This document shows, in pieces, positions 39,008 through 49,058 of a stretch of DNA of 64,000 bases. This DNA comes from Carya illinoinensis (lineage: Eukaryota > Streptophyta > Magnoliopsida > Fagales > Juglandaceae). The DNA lies in NCBI RefSeq assembly GCF_018687715.1, contig NC_056766.1, positions 21,714,001-21,778,000 on the forward strand, given 5' to 3'. The translations under genes were made by a program, and so were the position numbers. Every line of letters begins with the position of its first letter. Positions within the stretch are counted from its first letter, which is position 1. The notes beneath the pieces were generated by a model, which did not search any database, was not told the origin of the DNA, and saw nothing but the letters and a program-made list of their open reading frames with translations.

Positions 39008-39260
39008 CTCATCTCTTAAAATTGCTTCCACACAGCCTTATGGAGACCAAAAAACATTGCTCCATCCACATAAGTTTGAGATAACCTCTGGGTGGAGGCT
39101 TCCAGCAAGACAAATTCCGTGGTTGAGCAGCCTTCACCATCACCAAATCCTTATGAATTTGTTGCAGAGAAAAAGCATAATCAATCACCTGTGTAGGTTC
39201 TAGATACACCTTCTCAGCAATCATCTTTATTCCTCCTCTACCATAAAGCCCACGCAATTG
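39008..39260 (-). pseudogene. LINE ORF2 fragment (start of RNase H domain), frameshifted
   Basis: The minus-strand frame contains a linker rich in helix-forming residues, then CWKPPPRGYLKL. That sequence is typical of the linker leading into the RNase H domain of plant LINEs, where an NVDGA-type motif should follow. A missing base near 39080 breaks the frame just before that motif; the shifted frame still reads as NVDGAMFFGLHKA. Only about 80 codons remain. It directly borders the satellite array. Confidence 0.65.
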
Positions 39261-40475
39261 AAAAGAAAGTAGTTAGAACACCTGCAGGATAGGCATGCCA
39301 TCCTCAATTCGTATAATGTGAGAAACTAAGAACACGTTGAGCTGATCCTCTTGTGTATTCGTCATTGTATCTTTTTTTGTAAAGGACACAATATATAGGC
39401 TCAAGACCAGGGGTCCAGGCTAGCCCTAAAAGCCACCACTAGGAGACAAAAAAAGAAAGTGGGAGAGGGACAGAGATGGCACAAGGGAGTTAAGGTGTTA
39501 GAAGGAAAGGACATGAAGGGAAGGAGAAATGTAGAAAGAGAATGAAGATGTCAAACATGCAAAGCCGACGTTCCTCACAACTTGGGGACTTCGACTTCTT
39601 CTTCAATTTCTTCAACTTCTTGAAGGGGAGCTCCAGAGAAGGGGTTTTCTCTATCAAATATATTCAATATTTCTATTGCACAGTAAGCAATGAGAGGCTA
39701 TGAGAAATTGTAAATAAGCATATTATAATAGATTTTTCATCCTTAAATACTTGTGAACATAGGCAGTGTACCGAATTATGTAAATCCGTGTGTACCTTTC
39801 TCTTTATTTTTTCTCCACTTGTTTTCCATTAACCGCTATGGATGTATGCATCAACACTGTACAACTGCATCTGAACATTGTCGTGGGCTCCAAGCAACAC
39901 CAATCGAGGTCTGAATCATCATAGTAGGTTGAGAATGAGAATCATCATAGTAGGTTGAAAAGGACTCTTTCTCTCATTCCAAACTGTTATGTAATTTTAT
40001 ATATTTACACTTTTTTCTTTTTCAAACTACCTGTCCCATAGGTGCATGTTGACCAAATTGAGATACATGCACATATGCATATAAAACATGATTATATCAA
40101 CTGAAAATAATGATATAAAATACACAAATATATTCCTTATAAACTTATTTATTTCAGTAAGTAATTGAATAAAAATAAAAATAATATAAGGAAAATGACA
40201 GGTTATAAAGTAATTATTCAATAATTTTTTCTACCATTTTTATTAGGTAATGTATAAAATAATTATGGAAATTATTTGTCTACCATTTTCAATTTCTCTA
40301 ATCGAACTTTTAATTCTCTGTTTAACCAATCTTCTGCGCAGACATGGCTTCAGTTTGAATTGTGTCTTGAAAAGTGTGACTGTAGTATAGCTTTTTCCTT
40401 GTACTGCAGTTCTTGACCTTCTCAACGTTTAAAGTGCCAAATCTTACTTCCCCCAATGCGTCACGGTTTTCTGAT
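39261..40475. other. No recognisable gene
   Basis: Moderately AT-rich sequence with scattered stops in all frames. It has short low-complexity parts, including CTTCTTCAATTTCTTCAAC near 39595-39615, and a T run at about 39370. I see no conserved domain, RNA gene or clear repeat. Confidence 0.5.
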
Positions 40476-40485
40476 ATTTACCCAA
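40476..40485. repeat. 10-bp target-site duplication of the Mutator-like element, left
   Basis: ATTTACCCAA lies immediately before the terminal GAGAAAAGCTAC and is repeated exactly at 43973-43982. Confidence 0.9.
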
Positions 40486-41310
40486 GAGAAAAGCTACGGG
40501 CCGGTCGTCTACAAAACTCATTTTTACAGCAGACCAATAATCATGTGCCATGTAGGCACTTCATGAAAATCACTTATACACCTGCATACACCCAATAGGC
40601 ACTTCACTTCACGTAGACACACTTCCCCCCCACCCACCCCATTCACTTCACGTACTCCCCCCCCCCCCCCCCCCCCCCACCCACCTCCTCTGCTATTGAG
40701 ACGAAGTACATCCCCTTTCTCTCCCAATAGGCACTTCACGTAGGCACCTTTCCCCCCTATCTCCTCTGTTATTGAGACTGAAGTACATCCACTTTCTCTC
40801 CCAATACAGTTCCTCCTCCCACGACGACGACATTCATAAGTATTTATTCTGTATTTTATTTTCTAGATTTAAGATTTTATTTTCTCATATTTTCTGGTTT
40901 TCTTCTTCTCTAGATTTTATTCTCTAGGTTTATATGAAATAATCTGTTTTTCACGTAATCGGCGTACGTAAATGTTTCCTTATGGGGGGTTGGTTGTTTT
41001 GTGCATGTTGTGAGATTACAAAAATTTTCAGAACTGTCCATATTCTGGGTTTGGGTTCGTCTTAGTATAATTTTTGATTGGTTACTAAGAGGATAGGTTT
41101 TTGTTTTTTAAAATTTTTTCCCCTTTTTAGAAGCAATTTCCGATTGTTTGCATAGAGGAAATGTTTTTCCTATTTTTTATTCCCAGTTGAATAAAGGCCC
41201 TTGTTTGCCCAAGAACTCATGAATTTCCCATATATTTGCTGAAAATATATGTGCTCCTCCATTGTCCAAGAAATTTGTTAGCTTGAAAGATATGTTGGCC
41301 CCAAATATTA
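40486..41310 (+). repeat. Left terminal inverted repeat of the Mutator-like element
   Basis: Shared segments with the right arm include GTCGTCTACAAAACTCA, GTATGCAGGTGTA (as complement), TCTAGATTTAAGATTTTATT and the block from about 41190 to 41310 ending CCCCAAATATTAGTTC. It contains a run of about 23 C at 40657-40679 and a partial tandem copy (CCCAATAGGCACTTCACGTAG at about 40605 and 40728). Confidence 0.85.
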
Positions 41311-41537
41311 GTTCATCAGTTCTATAGAACGAGGTATAGACCAAGCCTTTTTTTTTAATTGGTAAACAATAATTTTATTGATGAGAAAGATAGGTCTAGA
41401 AGAGGACCTTCTTATTCTATTCAAGAAACATCTCTGCATTACAGAATCTTGCCTCAAGCAGTATTTTGAATTTTGGAATGATATTTTGAGCCTTACTCTT
41501 TTCAAGAAACATCTTTGCATCACCGTTTGAAGGTCCA

Positions 41538-41905
41538 TTGGAGACAATCCCAACTGCCTTTGATAAGAAACACCGTTTGATGAGACAGTTTTATATAATT
41601 GCTGAGATGGGGTCACTATCTATGAACAAATATGAGCATGTTTCACGGGGAGTAGAGACTATTCATCAAGAGCTTCTCTTGATGAGTGATGATAATGGTG
41701 GTGGTGGTAACACGGAGGGACGTGAGATCCAGAGCCAAACAATCTCAAACTTTTCATTGCAAGATCCCCCAATCATTGTATCTAAAGGTAGGCCCAAAAC
41801 TTTACGACAAAAGAATCCAAAGGAAAATGTGCCAACAAAGAAGCGATGATGCAGCATTTGTAAACAAGAAGGGCATGTTAGAACGAAATGTCCAACACAG
41901 AGGTA
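41538..41905 (+). pseudogene. FAR1/FHY3-like C-terminal fragment
   Basis: The frame encodes about 100 residues ending DPPIIVSKGRPKTLRQKNP..KKR, then an in-frame TGA, then CSICKQEGHVRTKCPTQR. The SKGRPK stretch followed by a C-x2-C-x4-H-x4-C knuckle is the usual C-terminus of FAR1/FHY3-related proteins, a plant family descended from Mutator-like transposases. After CAGAG a donor-like GTACTTGC follows, and an acceptor-like site before TGGTATGGGTGAACC (about 41995) suggests a further exon with a Pro/Thr-rich tail. The stop codon and absence of the DNA-binding and transposase domains show it is a remnant. It may be the decayed end of the element's own transposase or a captured host gene fragment. 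Confidence 0.65.
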
Positions 41906-43394
41906 CTTGCAATGATTTCATTATATTTATAATTATGTCGTATGTTCCTTGTGTGAAGCTTTTAACTTGATGAACTATTTTTTTTTATTTATAGTGGTAT
42001 GGGTGAACCACGTTCAACTACATTACCTCCACACCCGGCCACTATTTCAACAACATTTGATATGTATGAATACTAATCTTATCTTATTTATGTTATATTT
42101 AAATGTTTGATTTGGTCACCTATCCTCATCCTTTTCTAAAATTTTTTATTGGTTTCTAGGAACATGCAATTCCCAACAATGTCACAAGATGAAGAGTATG
42201 GAGCATCATGGAATTTTCATTTTTCAGAAGATATATAATTAATTATTGGGCAGTCGATGGAGTGAAATTTAATAGGAGTTTGTTGTTTCCTAATAGGATG
42301 ACTTTTTGTAGCCATATTATTTTGTGCACACTTAAAAAGTGGCTTGATAAGAATTTCTCCTATAGCAGCTAGTTGTCATTAGTTTTTATTTATTGATGAC
42401 ATATGATAGAAGGATGCACGCTATTTATACTGGTGTTGAATTTGCAAACACCATGGAAGGATCAATTAATCACTGCTTTTTGCATTGTCTTCGTGCGTTC
42501 GGAATCTTGGCACCTTGTATATTATTATTTCAGGTGTCTGGGTTATTTCCATTTTGGTCTTTGAATTGCTTCAAGGTTGGTTTGCCTGGTTTGGGTAGCT
42601 TCTCCTCTACAAGTACTTTGGTTTATATGAAGTTAAAATAATGGGTTGACCCATCTTTAATACAAATGCTAAATGGATTTAAAAATAACCTATTTGACAG
42701 TTCTTGAAGTAACCTATTTCAGAGTCTCAGACCTGAATGTGAAGATTGAAGCCTGGTACAACATGCATTTAGATTAACTTAGTTTCAATCACTCCCAAAT
42801 GAAAAGAAATCCGGCTATAGCCCTTTCAAAAGCTGTGTTTCAAACCCAACAAAGAGAACCTGATTTAAATAGCCTACATGCTTCTGGAATACACATACAC
42901 ATTGCCATTACATGACATCAACGATATGGTTTAGAAGTGCAACCACATTTAATTATACAATATTTTTGCATCCTTACAAAAATCAGCTTTCTTACAAAAT
43001 CAGCCATATAACTGTTACAAAAACCAAGTCAGCTTATTTAATGCTAATAGTTCAAACTGCCTTCTTACATTCAAAATGCCTTCTAACATTCAGCCCTATA
43101 ACTATTGATCTTGTGATATATGAAAGCTCCATGGAGCACCGAAGTCTTCATTCTTGGTCTTGCATATTCCTGCAGAAAAAAGACTCCACAACCTGATGGT
43201 ATGCCATAAATGCAATATACAATTGGAAGGAAATAACAGATCAGTACAGGGGCCTATCCAACATATTTGCAAGTTATTCTAAAATGAAATCAGCAACCTA
43301 AAATGAAAAGTTATTGATGATTTTACCTGTAACATATTCATAGAACTCAAATCAATTCATCAAGGTGTCATTGCAATTTCTTTATCCACATATT
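41906..43394. other. Interior of the Mutator-like element without recognised genes
   Basis: It contains the possible second exon of the FAR1-like fragment (about 41995-42065) and then AT-rich sequence. Short open frames at 42393-42641 and 42912-43196 show no recognisable domain. Confidence 0.45.
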
Positions 43395-43972
43395 CATAGA
43401 ACTAATATTTGGGGCCAACATATCTTTCAAGCTAACAAATTTCTTGGACAATGGAGGAGCACATATATTTTCAGCAAATATATGGGAAATTCATGAGTTC
43501 TTGGGCAAACAGTGGCCATTATTTCAACTGGGAATAAAAAACAGGAAAAACCTATCCTCTAAGCAACCAATCAGAAATTACTTCTAAGAAGGAAAAAAAA
43601 AAACCCTAAACCTAGAGAATAAAATCTAGAGAAGAAGAAAACCAGAAAATATGAGAGAATAAAATCTTAAATCTAGAGAATGAAGTGCAGAAGAAATACC
43701 TATGAATGTCGTCGTCGCCATCGTGGTGGGAGGAGGAATTGTATTGGGAGAGAAAGGAGGTCTCAATAGCAGAGGAGATTTTGGGGGGGGGGGGGGGGAG
43801 TGTGTTTACGTGAAGTGAATGGGGTGGGAGGGGAAGTGTGTCTATGTGAAGTGAAGTGCCTATTGGGTGTATGCAGGTGTACAAGTGATTTTCATGAAGT
43901 GCCTATGTGGCACTTGATTATTGGTCTGCTGTAAAATTGAGTTTTGTAGACGACAGGCCAGTAGCTTTTCTC
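43395..43972 (-). repeat. Right terminal inverted repeat of the Mutator-like element
   Basis: This is the inverted copy of 40486-41310, about 250 bp shorter. It has a run of G at about 43785-43798 opposite the C run of the left arm, and ends GTAGCTTTTCTC at 43972. Confidence 0.85.
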
Positions 43973-43982
43973 ATTTACCCAA
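43973..43982. repeat. 10-bp target-site duplication of the Mutator-like element, right
   Basis: ATTTACCCAA follows the terminal CTTTTCTC directly and equals 40476-40485. Confidence 0.9.
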
Positions 43983-44144
43983 TTGCCACGACCTCAATTG
44001 TTGGGTTTCATCCTAGTCCAAGGATCATATGCCATAAGGGAAATGCTGCCGTGCCGCCCGACGGTACCGCTCAAATATGGATTCGGCTTGCGTCTTCTAC
44101 AAAAATAACAGCACATCTCTTGTTACAAAAATCAACGGCCCCTA

Positions 44145-44948
44145 TTACATGTTGATCAATAAGTCGAATTCTTAGAGTTTTTCTCTATTACTTTACAATT
44201 TTTTTTTCCAATGGCACACCATGCCACTCATTTTAGTCAAATCAAATCCTCCACGCTGCCACTTACACATTAAACACACCAGTAATTAAGAAAATTGTCT
44301 ATTTACCTACTAAACATAAAAACTTATATTAAAGATATTTATATTTCTTTATTTTTTTAATATTTATAATAAATAATACCATGACTTAGATAACATAACA
44401 AATGTAAGGATATTCTTGTTGGTCTCTTTAAATTTATTTTTAATAAAATTTTGACAAAAAACTTATATAGATAATGCTAAATAATATCCATATAATATTT
44501 CTCATATGCTCATTTTAAAAAAAAAAAAAAGTATATTTTACTATTATAAAAATAATTTTTTATGTGAGTCATAAATTTACATATATTTTTTTTTAAAATT
44601 ACTTAAGATTTGCACGCTTACAACTAGAACTGCTAATATATTTTTGAAGTTATATAGAATTGCTAATATAATGTCGTTACATTTGTTATGTTATCTAATT
44701 CATGGTATGTAATATATTATTTATTATAAATATTAAAAAAAAAACAAATATAAATATCTTTAAAATTAGTTTTTATGTTTAATAGGTAAATAGACGACAT
44801 TTTTTAATTACTGGTGTGTTAAATGTGTAAGTGGCAGCGTGGAGGATTTGATTTGACTAAAATGAGTGGCATGGTGTGCCATTGGGGAAAAAAATTGTAA
44901 AGAAATAAAGAAAAATTCTAGGAATTTGATTTGTTGATCAACATGTAA
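44145..44948. mobile_element. MITE-like element with long TIRs, complete copy
   Basis: The element is 804 bp with ends TTACATGTTGATCAA and its exact complement, flanked on both sides by TA (44143-44144 and 44949-44950). Left arm 44145 to about 44407 and right arm about 44677-44948 are inverted copies over some 265 bp, around an AT-rich spacer of about 270 bp. There is no coding capacity. TA flanks suggest the Tc1/mariner or PIF-type class, but the terminal sequence is not one I recognise. It is inserted at the poly-A end of the LINE fragment. Confidence 0.8.
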
Positions 44949-45085
44949 TATTGGCTGTTTTTTTTTTTTTTGAAAGGAAGATGTAACTTTCATTCATTGA
45001 AACAAGTTTTGAATATAAGGGGGACAATCCCCCAGCAAAATACATTCATCTAGATGTGACAGAGCGTGCTTGGCCAAACCATGAG
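44343..45085. repeat. Second copy of the 743-bp direct repeat seen at 1-743
   Basis: It covers the inner left arm onward of the MITE and the LINE 3' tail. By eye it is about 99% identical to 1-743; differences include poly-A/T run lengths and GAATACAAGG versus GAATATAAGG. After 45085 the LINE continues, while after 743 an LTR begins. Confidence 0.9.
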
Positions 45086-45800
45086 CAACGTCATTGCCTC
45101 TCCTTGGTACATGTCTAATGGACTAGCTACTGAACTTGGAAAGAAGAAGTTTCATGTCTCTGACCATAAGGCCAACTAAAGACCACTCTTCTGTCTGCTG
45201 CACTGCCTTGACTATTGCCAACGAATCACCTTCCAACACAATGTGAGTGAGACCCAGATCAGCACAGAGTGATGTAGCTCGAAGAACAGCAGCTGCCTCC
45301 CTGAGTATGGGATCCGGGAGTGTGGCCTTGCATGCCCACAAAGTAGCTCCCAGAAGGCCCTTGGAGTCTCTGATGACAACCCCAAGTCCCACCCTTGAGT
45401 TAGTCTTATCTACAACAACATCCCGGTTTGCTTTGAGCACTCCTAGAGGGGGAGGTGTCCACGTTTGAGGGCTCAGATCTTGTTTTGGCTGCTTAACAAC
45501 TCTTTGCTCAGCTTCTGATCTAATTAGTGCCACTTCTGCTTGGATCTTTTTGGAGAGCCTAGCAGGTGAAGAGAATGAATCCTCAAACACTAGGCAATTT
45601 CTTCGATGCCACAACAGTTTGGCTCTTACTGCCATCTCACACAATACTTCAAAGGGAAACTTATCAAGCATAGATTCAAGAAGCTCTTTGAAAGACTCAG
45701 CAAAACTACTCATCTTCTGTAATTGTCTCGAGTCTAAATACCATACGTCTTGGGCTGACTTGCATGACCAAAGAGCATGGGAGACTGTCTCATAACAGAT
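44957..45800 (-). pseudogene. LINE 3' part: zinc-binding RT tail and RNase H domain
   Basis: Reading on the minus strand, the frame enters at about 45800 with CYETVSHALWSC, the zf-RVT motif after plant LINE reverse transcriptases. It runs on through 45123. The RNase H-like domain follows: WTPPPLGVLKANRD (first Asp), REAAAVLRA (Glu), LEGDSLAIVKAV (Asp). After a TAG near 45121 the same frame continues as RHVPRRGNDVAHGLAKHAL. A 3' UTR and poly-A tail (T run at 44959-44971) complete the end. The endonuclease and RT are absent, so this is a 5'-truncated, dead copy. Confidence 0.82.
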
Positions 45801-47018
45801 AAGCAGTTGTGTTGATGAATGCCAAGAAAAAATGTATCATGATCAATAGAAACATGAGAGGGAAAAGAAATTATACCAGCCATGTTGGAGTGTGCAATAG
45901 GGGAAGGAATGTTCTCAATGGACAATTTTTTAGGTTGAGTAGTGGTCTGAACCGAAACTGAGTCATTAGATTTGAGTTGAGACATCTGTCCATTGATTAG
46001 AGCCATGAGTTTCTGAATTTGATTTTGGGTTAGGTTCAACTGAGGATTCTCCTGTAGTCCCTTTTCCTAAGCTTGAGAGAAAACCTGATTTGCTGAATGT
46101 GTGGAAGAAAAATTTCCACTACCATGATTTGGCTTAACTTTAGTGAACTTAAAATTGGGTGGAAATCCTATAAGCCTATAATATTTTTCCTTGGTATGTC
46201 CAGGTTTTCCTTGGTATGTCCAGGCTTCCCACAATGAAAACAATTCATATCAGACTTCTCCTTTCTTTTTGTTTGATTACTATAGACTGCTAGTGCCGAA
46301 GCCTCAGGAGAAGGAACTGTCATATTTCTGGTCTATCTTTTTGTCTTTCTTCTTGTAAAACTAGAGAAAAAGTTTTATCTAAAGAAGACATCGGACTCAT
46401 CAAGATGATTTGACCTCTAATGTGCTCATATGAATCATTTAATCCCAAAAGAAACTTAAACACACAATCTATCTCTTGGACATCACCAATTGATTTAAGG
46501 GCTTTGCAAGTACACAATCCGCATGAGCAACATGGGACAGGTCTGTAGTTATGCATTTCTTCCCAAATCCCATTAAGTTGAGTGAAATATTCACTTACAG
46601 TTTGATTTCCTTGCAAAACAGAGTTGATTTGTTGCTTAAGCCGATAGATGCACACATTATCAAGTTGAGCAAAACGGGTTTTCAGCTTCTCCCACACCTC
46701 CTTTGCTGAGTTGATGCAGAGCACATTTGATGCTATCTCTTTTGAAATCGAGTTGAATAGCCAAGACAGAATAAGGTTGTTACAACGCAACCAAGGGATA
46801 TATAAAGGGTCGGTCAGCTTTGGTGTGGGTATGCTTCCATCAAGAAAGCCAAGCTTATTTTTGATAGAGATGGCAAAGGTGAATGACCGATTCCATGTGA
46901 GATAATTTGGGCTAGAAAGAGGTGGAACAATCACCACAGTGTTGGCATTGTCACTGTGATGTAGGTAGAAATGGCTCTTTGGATCTTCAAAAGGTGAGAT
47001 GGAAGTAGTTTTCGTCAT
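45801..47018 (-). pseudogene. Ty1/copia gag fragment
   Basis: The best-preserved frame is 46320-47018 (232 codons). It begins with a short N-terminal region (PFEDPKSHFYLHHSDN), then the plant copia Gag domain with LTWNRSFTFAI, KEVWEKLKTRFAQLD, LKQQINSVLQGNQTVSEYFTQL and FLLGLNDSYEHIRGQI. Further on, a zinc-knuckle start CFHCGKPGH lies at about 46225-46240; the final Cys is replaced and a 20-bp duplication disrupts it. A frame at 45840-46039 (LTQNQIQKLMALING) matches the Gag linker that precedes protease. At about 45800-45840 the copia sequence is replaced by the LINE. Protease, integrase and RT are missing. Confidence 0.8.
46186..46228. repeat. 20-bp tandem duplication in the copia zinc knuckle
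   Basis: TTCCTTGGTATGTCCAGG occurs twice in succession. Removing one copy restores reading from the CFHCGKPGH part into the downstream KYYRLIGFPP part. Confidence 0.8.
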
Positions 47019-47130
47019 TTTGAAGAAATGAAATGAGAATTAAAATGCAGTGAAGCTCTATGAAGAAATGACTGGAAAAAAAAAGAAAAGAAAAGAAGAA
47101 GGACCTCAGGTTTCGTAACTTGGGGTCTCT

Positions 47131-47164
47131 GATACCAAGTTAAACCTGGGGTCTTTGATACCAT
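47131..47164 (-). other. Copia primer-binding site, duplicated
   Basis: On the minus strand TGGTATCAAAGACCCCAG directly follows the LTR end TTCAACA, and TGGTATCAGAGACCCC appears again about 24 bp later. Both resemble the initiator Met-tRNA PBS; the copy next to the LTR has one change (CAAAG for CAGAG). Confidence 0.7.
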
Positions 47165-47430
47165 GTTGAAGATAAAGAGCCGTAAGGAAAGAACAGAGGA
47201 ATTGAAAGAAAAACTTCCGTAATTCTCATTTAGTGGTGGAATCTGTACACTGCCTCTATACATATATACTCTCTAGCAATACCATTTCACACAATCAAAA
47301 GATAGAAAGAATAACCAACCTATATCTATTCTACATCATTCTAGAATAAAAAACTACCTGTACAAAATGATAAAAGACATGACCCCATAACAAACTTATG
47401 CTGAGCTGGAGGAATATTCTGTTATTTGCT
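47163..47430 (-). repeat. Ty1/copia 5' LTR (far end approximate)
   Basis: Sequence beyond the PBS starts TGTTGAAGATAAA on the plus strand (CTTCAACA at the element-sense LTR end). It continues about 265 bp to around GGAATATTCTGTTATTTGCTCA. A short LTR fits the copia class. The outer boundary is uncertain because no second LTR is present for comparison. Confidence 0.5.
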
Positions 47431-48390
47431 CAGAGTCTATGGAAATGAGAGTTTTGGTGGAGGCTTGGTTCTTTCTCTACTGAGAGATATCAAGTACACT
47501 TTACATGCTCGGAAGCTAAGGTCCCACTCAAATAAATTTGATCCAAGGGTTAGATACTTTTGTATAATGGTGTACGCTTTACATGCTCGAGAGCCTAGCT
47601 CCATCATGATCTTGCCAATTTGTACTATCAAAGCGTTTCATGAAAGTGACGAAAATATCCCTCTAGAAATTCAATATGGGTCTTCGTGGTGGACAAGCAA
47701 TTACCTTCTACCGTAATCTCCATACATCATTTTTTTTTTTTATTTGCTTCCTCAAATTCAATATAGGGGGAATCCAGCACGTGCAAGGCTAGTTATTTAG
47801 TAATTGATTTTTATTTATACAATTAAAATCAAAGAAAATAGAGAAAAAATAAGGTGATTGATCAATAATGGAGTTAATAGAGAGTATGTAGGGGTGTTGG
47901 GCAGGCACCTGAATCTGGCCTACAAATAGCACACCTAGACCCTACGGGTTGGCAAGTGGACGTGATTCATACTATTTTGGATAGAGATATCTAATTTATA
48001 GTTATTTTTATGTATTCTTTATATATTTTTTTTAATGTAATTGGCTAAACAGTTATTTTATATTAAAAAAATAACATAATCAATTATGTTAATAAAATAC
48101 ACAAAAAATATATAAAAGTGACTGTATATAAAATTTTTCTTAATACCAATAAATCATTCATCTTATTTGATTTTTTTTTAAATAAATAAAAAGGTCTTGA
48201 TAAGCCAAAACCCATTGTTTACCGGATATAAGATTTTGAATTAAAAGAAAAAGAAAGCCGTTGCTGTTTGAACTTTGAAGTCCAAAAACTGCTACAGGCA
48301 ACCATTGGAGATAACCGTGGGGGAACCGACGTAAGTCAATATATTTATTAAAAAGAAAAGAAAAAAAAAAAAAAGAAAGAAAAAGATGAA
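47431..48390. other. No recognisable gene
   Basis: AT-rich DNA. Two imperfect direct copies of TTTACATGCTCG(G/A)(A/G)AGC occur at about 47502 and 47580. Short A/T runs flank about 48060-48180 and an A/G-rich run is at 48350-48390. No domain or RNA gene seen. Confidence 0.45.
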
Positions 48391-48554
48391 ATGAAACGGA
48401 GGGAGGGAAAATTTCAAAACCAGAACTGGGTCTGCCACACTGCGTCTCGTGTGGCTGTCTCCGTCTGGGCATTGTTGGGTCTGGGACGCTGTATCTGGTG
48501 TGGCTGTCTCCGTGGGTGTCGTCCATCTCTGTGGGTGTCTCTGAATAAGTTGTG

Positions 48555-48970
48555 GAGGATTGCCAAACATCCGTGATTCGATTCACACTCCAAGACTTCT
48601 CGGGACATTCATGGCAATCATTTGAGAAACAGAGAGCGAGAGAAACAGAGAGAAATATCCTTCCGTTTTCTCTCTTATTATTTTTCCATTTCAGTAAATC
48701 CAATCCATTTCAGGGACCGGTCGTAGCCTCGGAGGATTGCCAAACATCCGTGATTCGATTCACACTCCAAGACTTCTCGGGACATTCATGGCAATCATTT
48801 GAGAAACAGAGAGCGAGAGAAACAGAGAGAAATATCCTTCCGTTTTCTCTCTTATTATTTTTCCATTTCAGTAAATCCAATCCATTTCAGGGACCGGTCG
48901 TAGCCTCGGAGGATTGCCAAACATCCGTGATTCGATTCACACTCCAAGACTTCTCGGGACATTCATGGCA
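48555..48970 (+). repeat. 177-bp tandem duplication, 2.35 copies
   Basis: Units start at 48555, 48732 and 48909 with GAGGATTGCCAAACATCC and are essentially identical. The third stops after GACATTCATGGCA. 177 is divisible by three, so a plus-strand frame (48552-49058) stays open through all copies. Past the repeat it reads EARMEKELKTEMEDLRTKVASL before a stop. The frame matches no family I know, and the GAGAGCGAGAGAAACAGAGAG stretch looks more like a 5' UTR than coding sequence. Confidence 0.85.
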
Positions 48971-49058
48971 AGAAGCCCGAATGGAGAAGGAGCTGAAGAC
49001 AGAGATGGAGGACTTGAGAACCAAGGTGGCTTCCCTCCGTAACGCCCCTCGTCTTTGA

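Larger units (their letters stand above)
40486..43972. mobile_element. Mutator-like element with long terminal inverted repeats
   Basis: The element is 3,487 bp. Its outer ends are inverted copies: GAGAAAAGCTACGGGCC at the left and the complement of GAGAAAAGCTACTGGCC at the right. Homology extends inward to about 41310 on the left and 43400 on the right. A perfect 10-bp target duplication (ATTTACCCAA) fits Mutator-like transposons, which make 9-11 bp duplications. The left arm is longer because it has an internal duplication (about 40600-40800) and extra sequence. The interior has a LINE-tail-like stretch and a FAR1-like fragment but no intact transposase, so the copy is non-autonomous. Confidence 0.88.

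Noticed and set aside
40524..40739. Gly-rich minus ORF near 40600
   Set aside because: It is produced by the C/G homopolymer in the Mutator-like element's inverted repeat. The homopolymer length is also likely to be unreliable in sequencing.
1..45085. The 743-bp repeats as LTRs of a giant 45-kb element
   Set aside because: The repeat is made of an inner piece of a MITE and a LINE tail, has no TG..CA ends, PBS or PPT, and the second copy continues seamlessly into the LINE.
46711..46905. Plus-strand ORF over the copia gag
   Set aside because: It is an antisense frame of the better-supported copia gag, without a domain.
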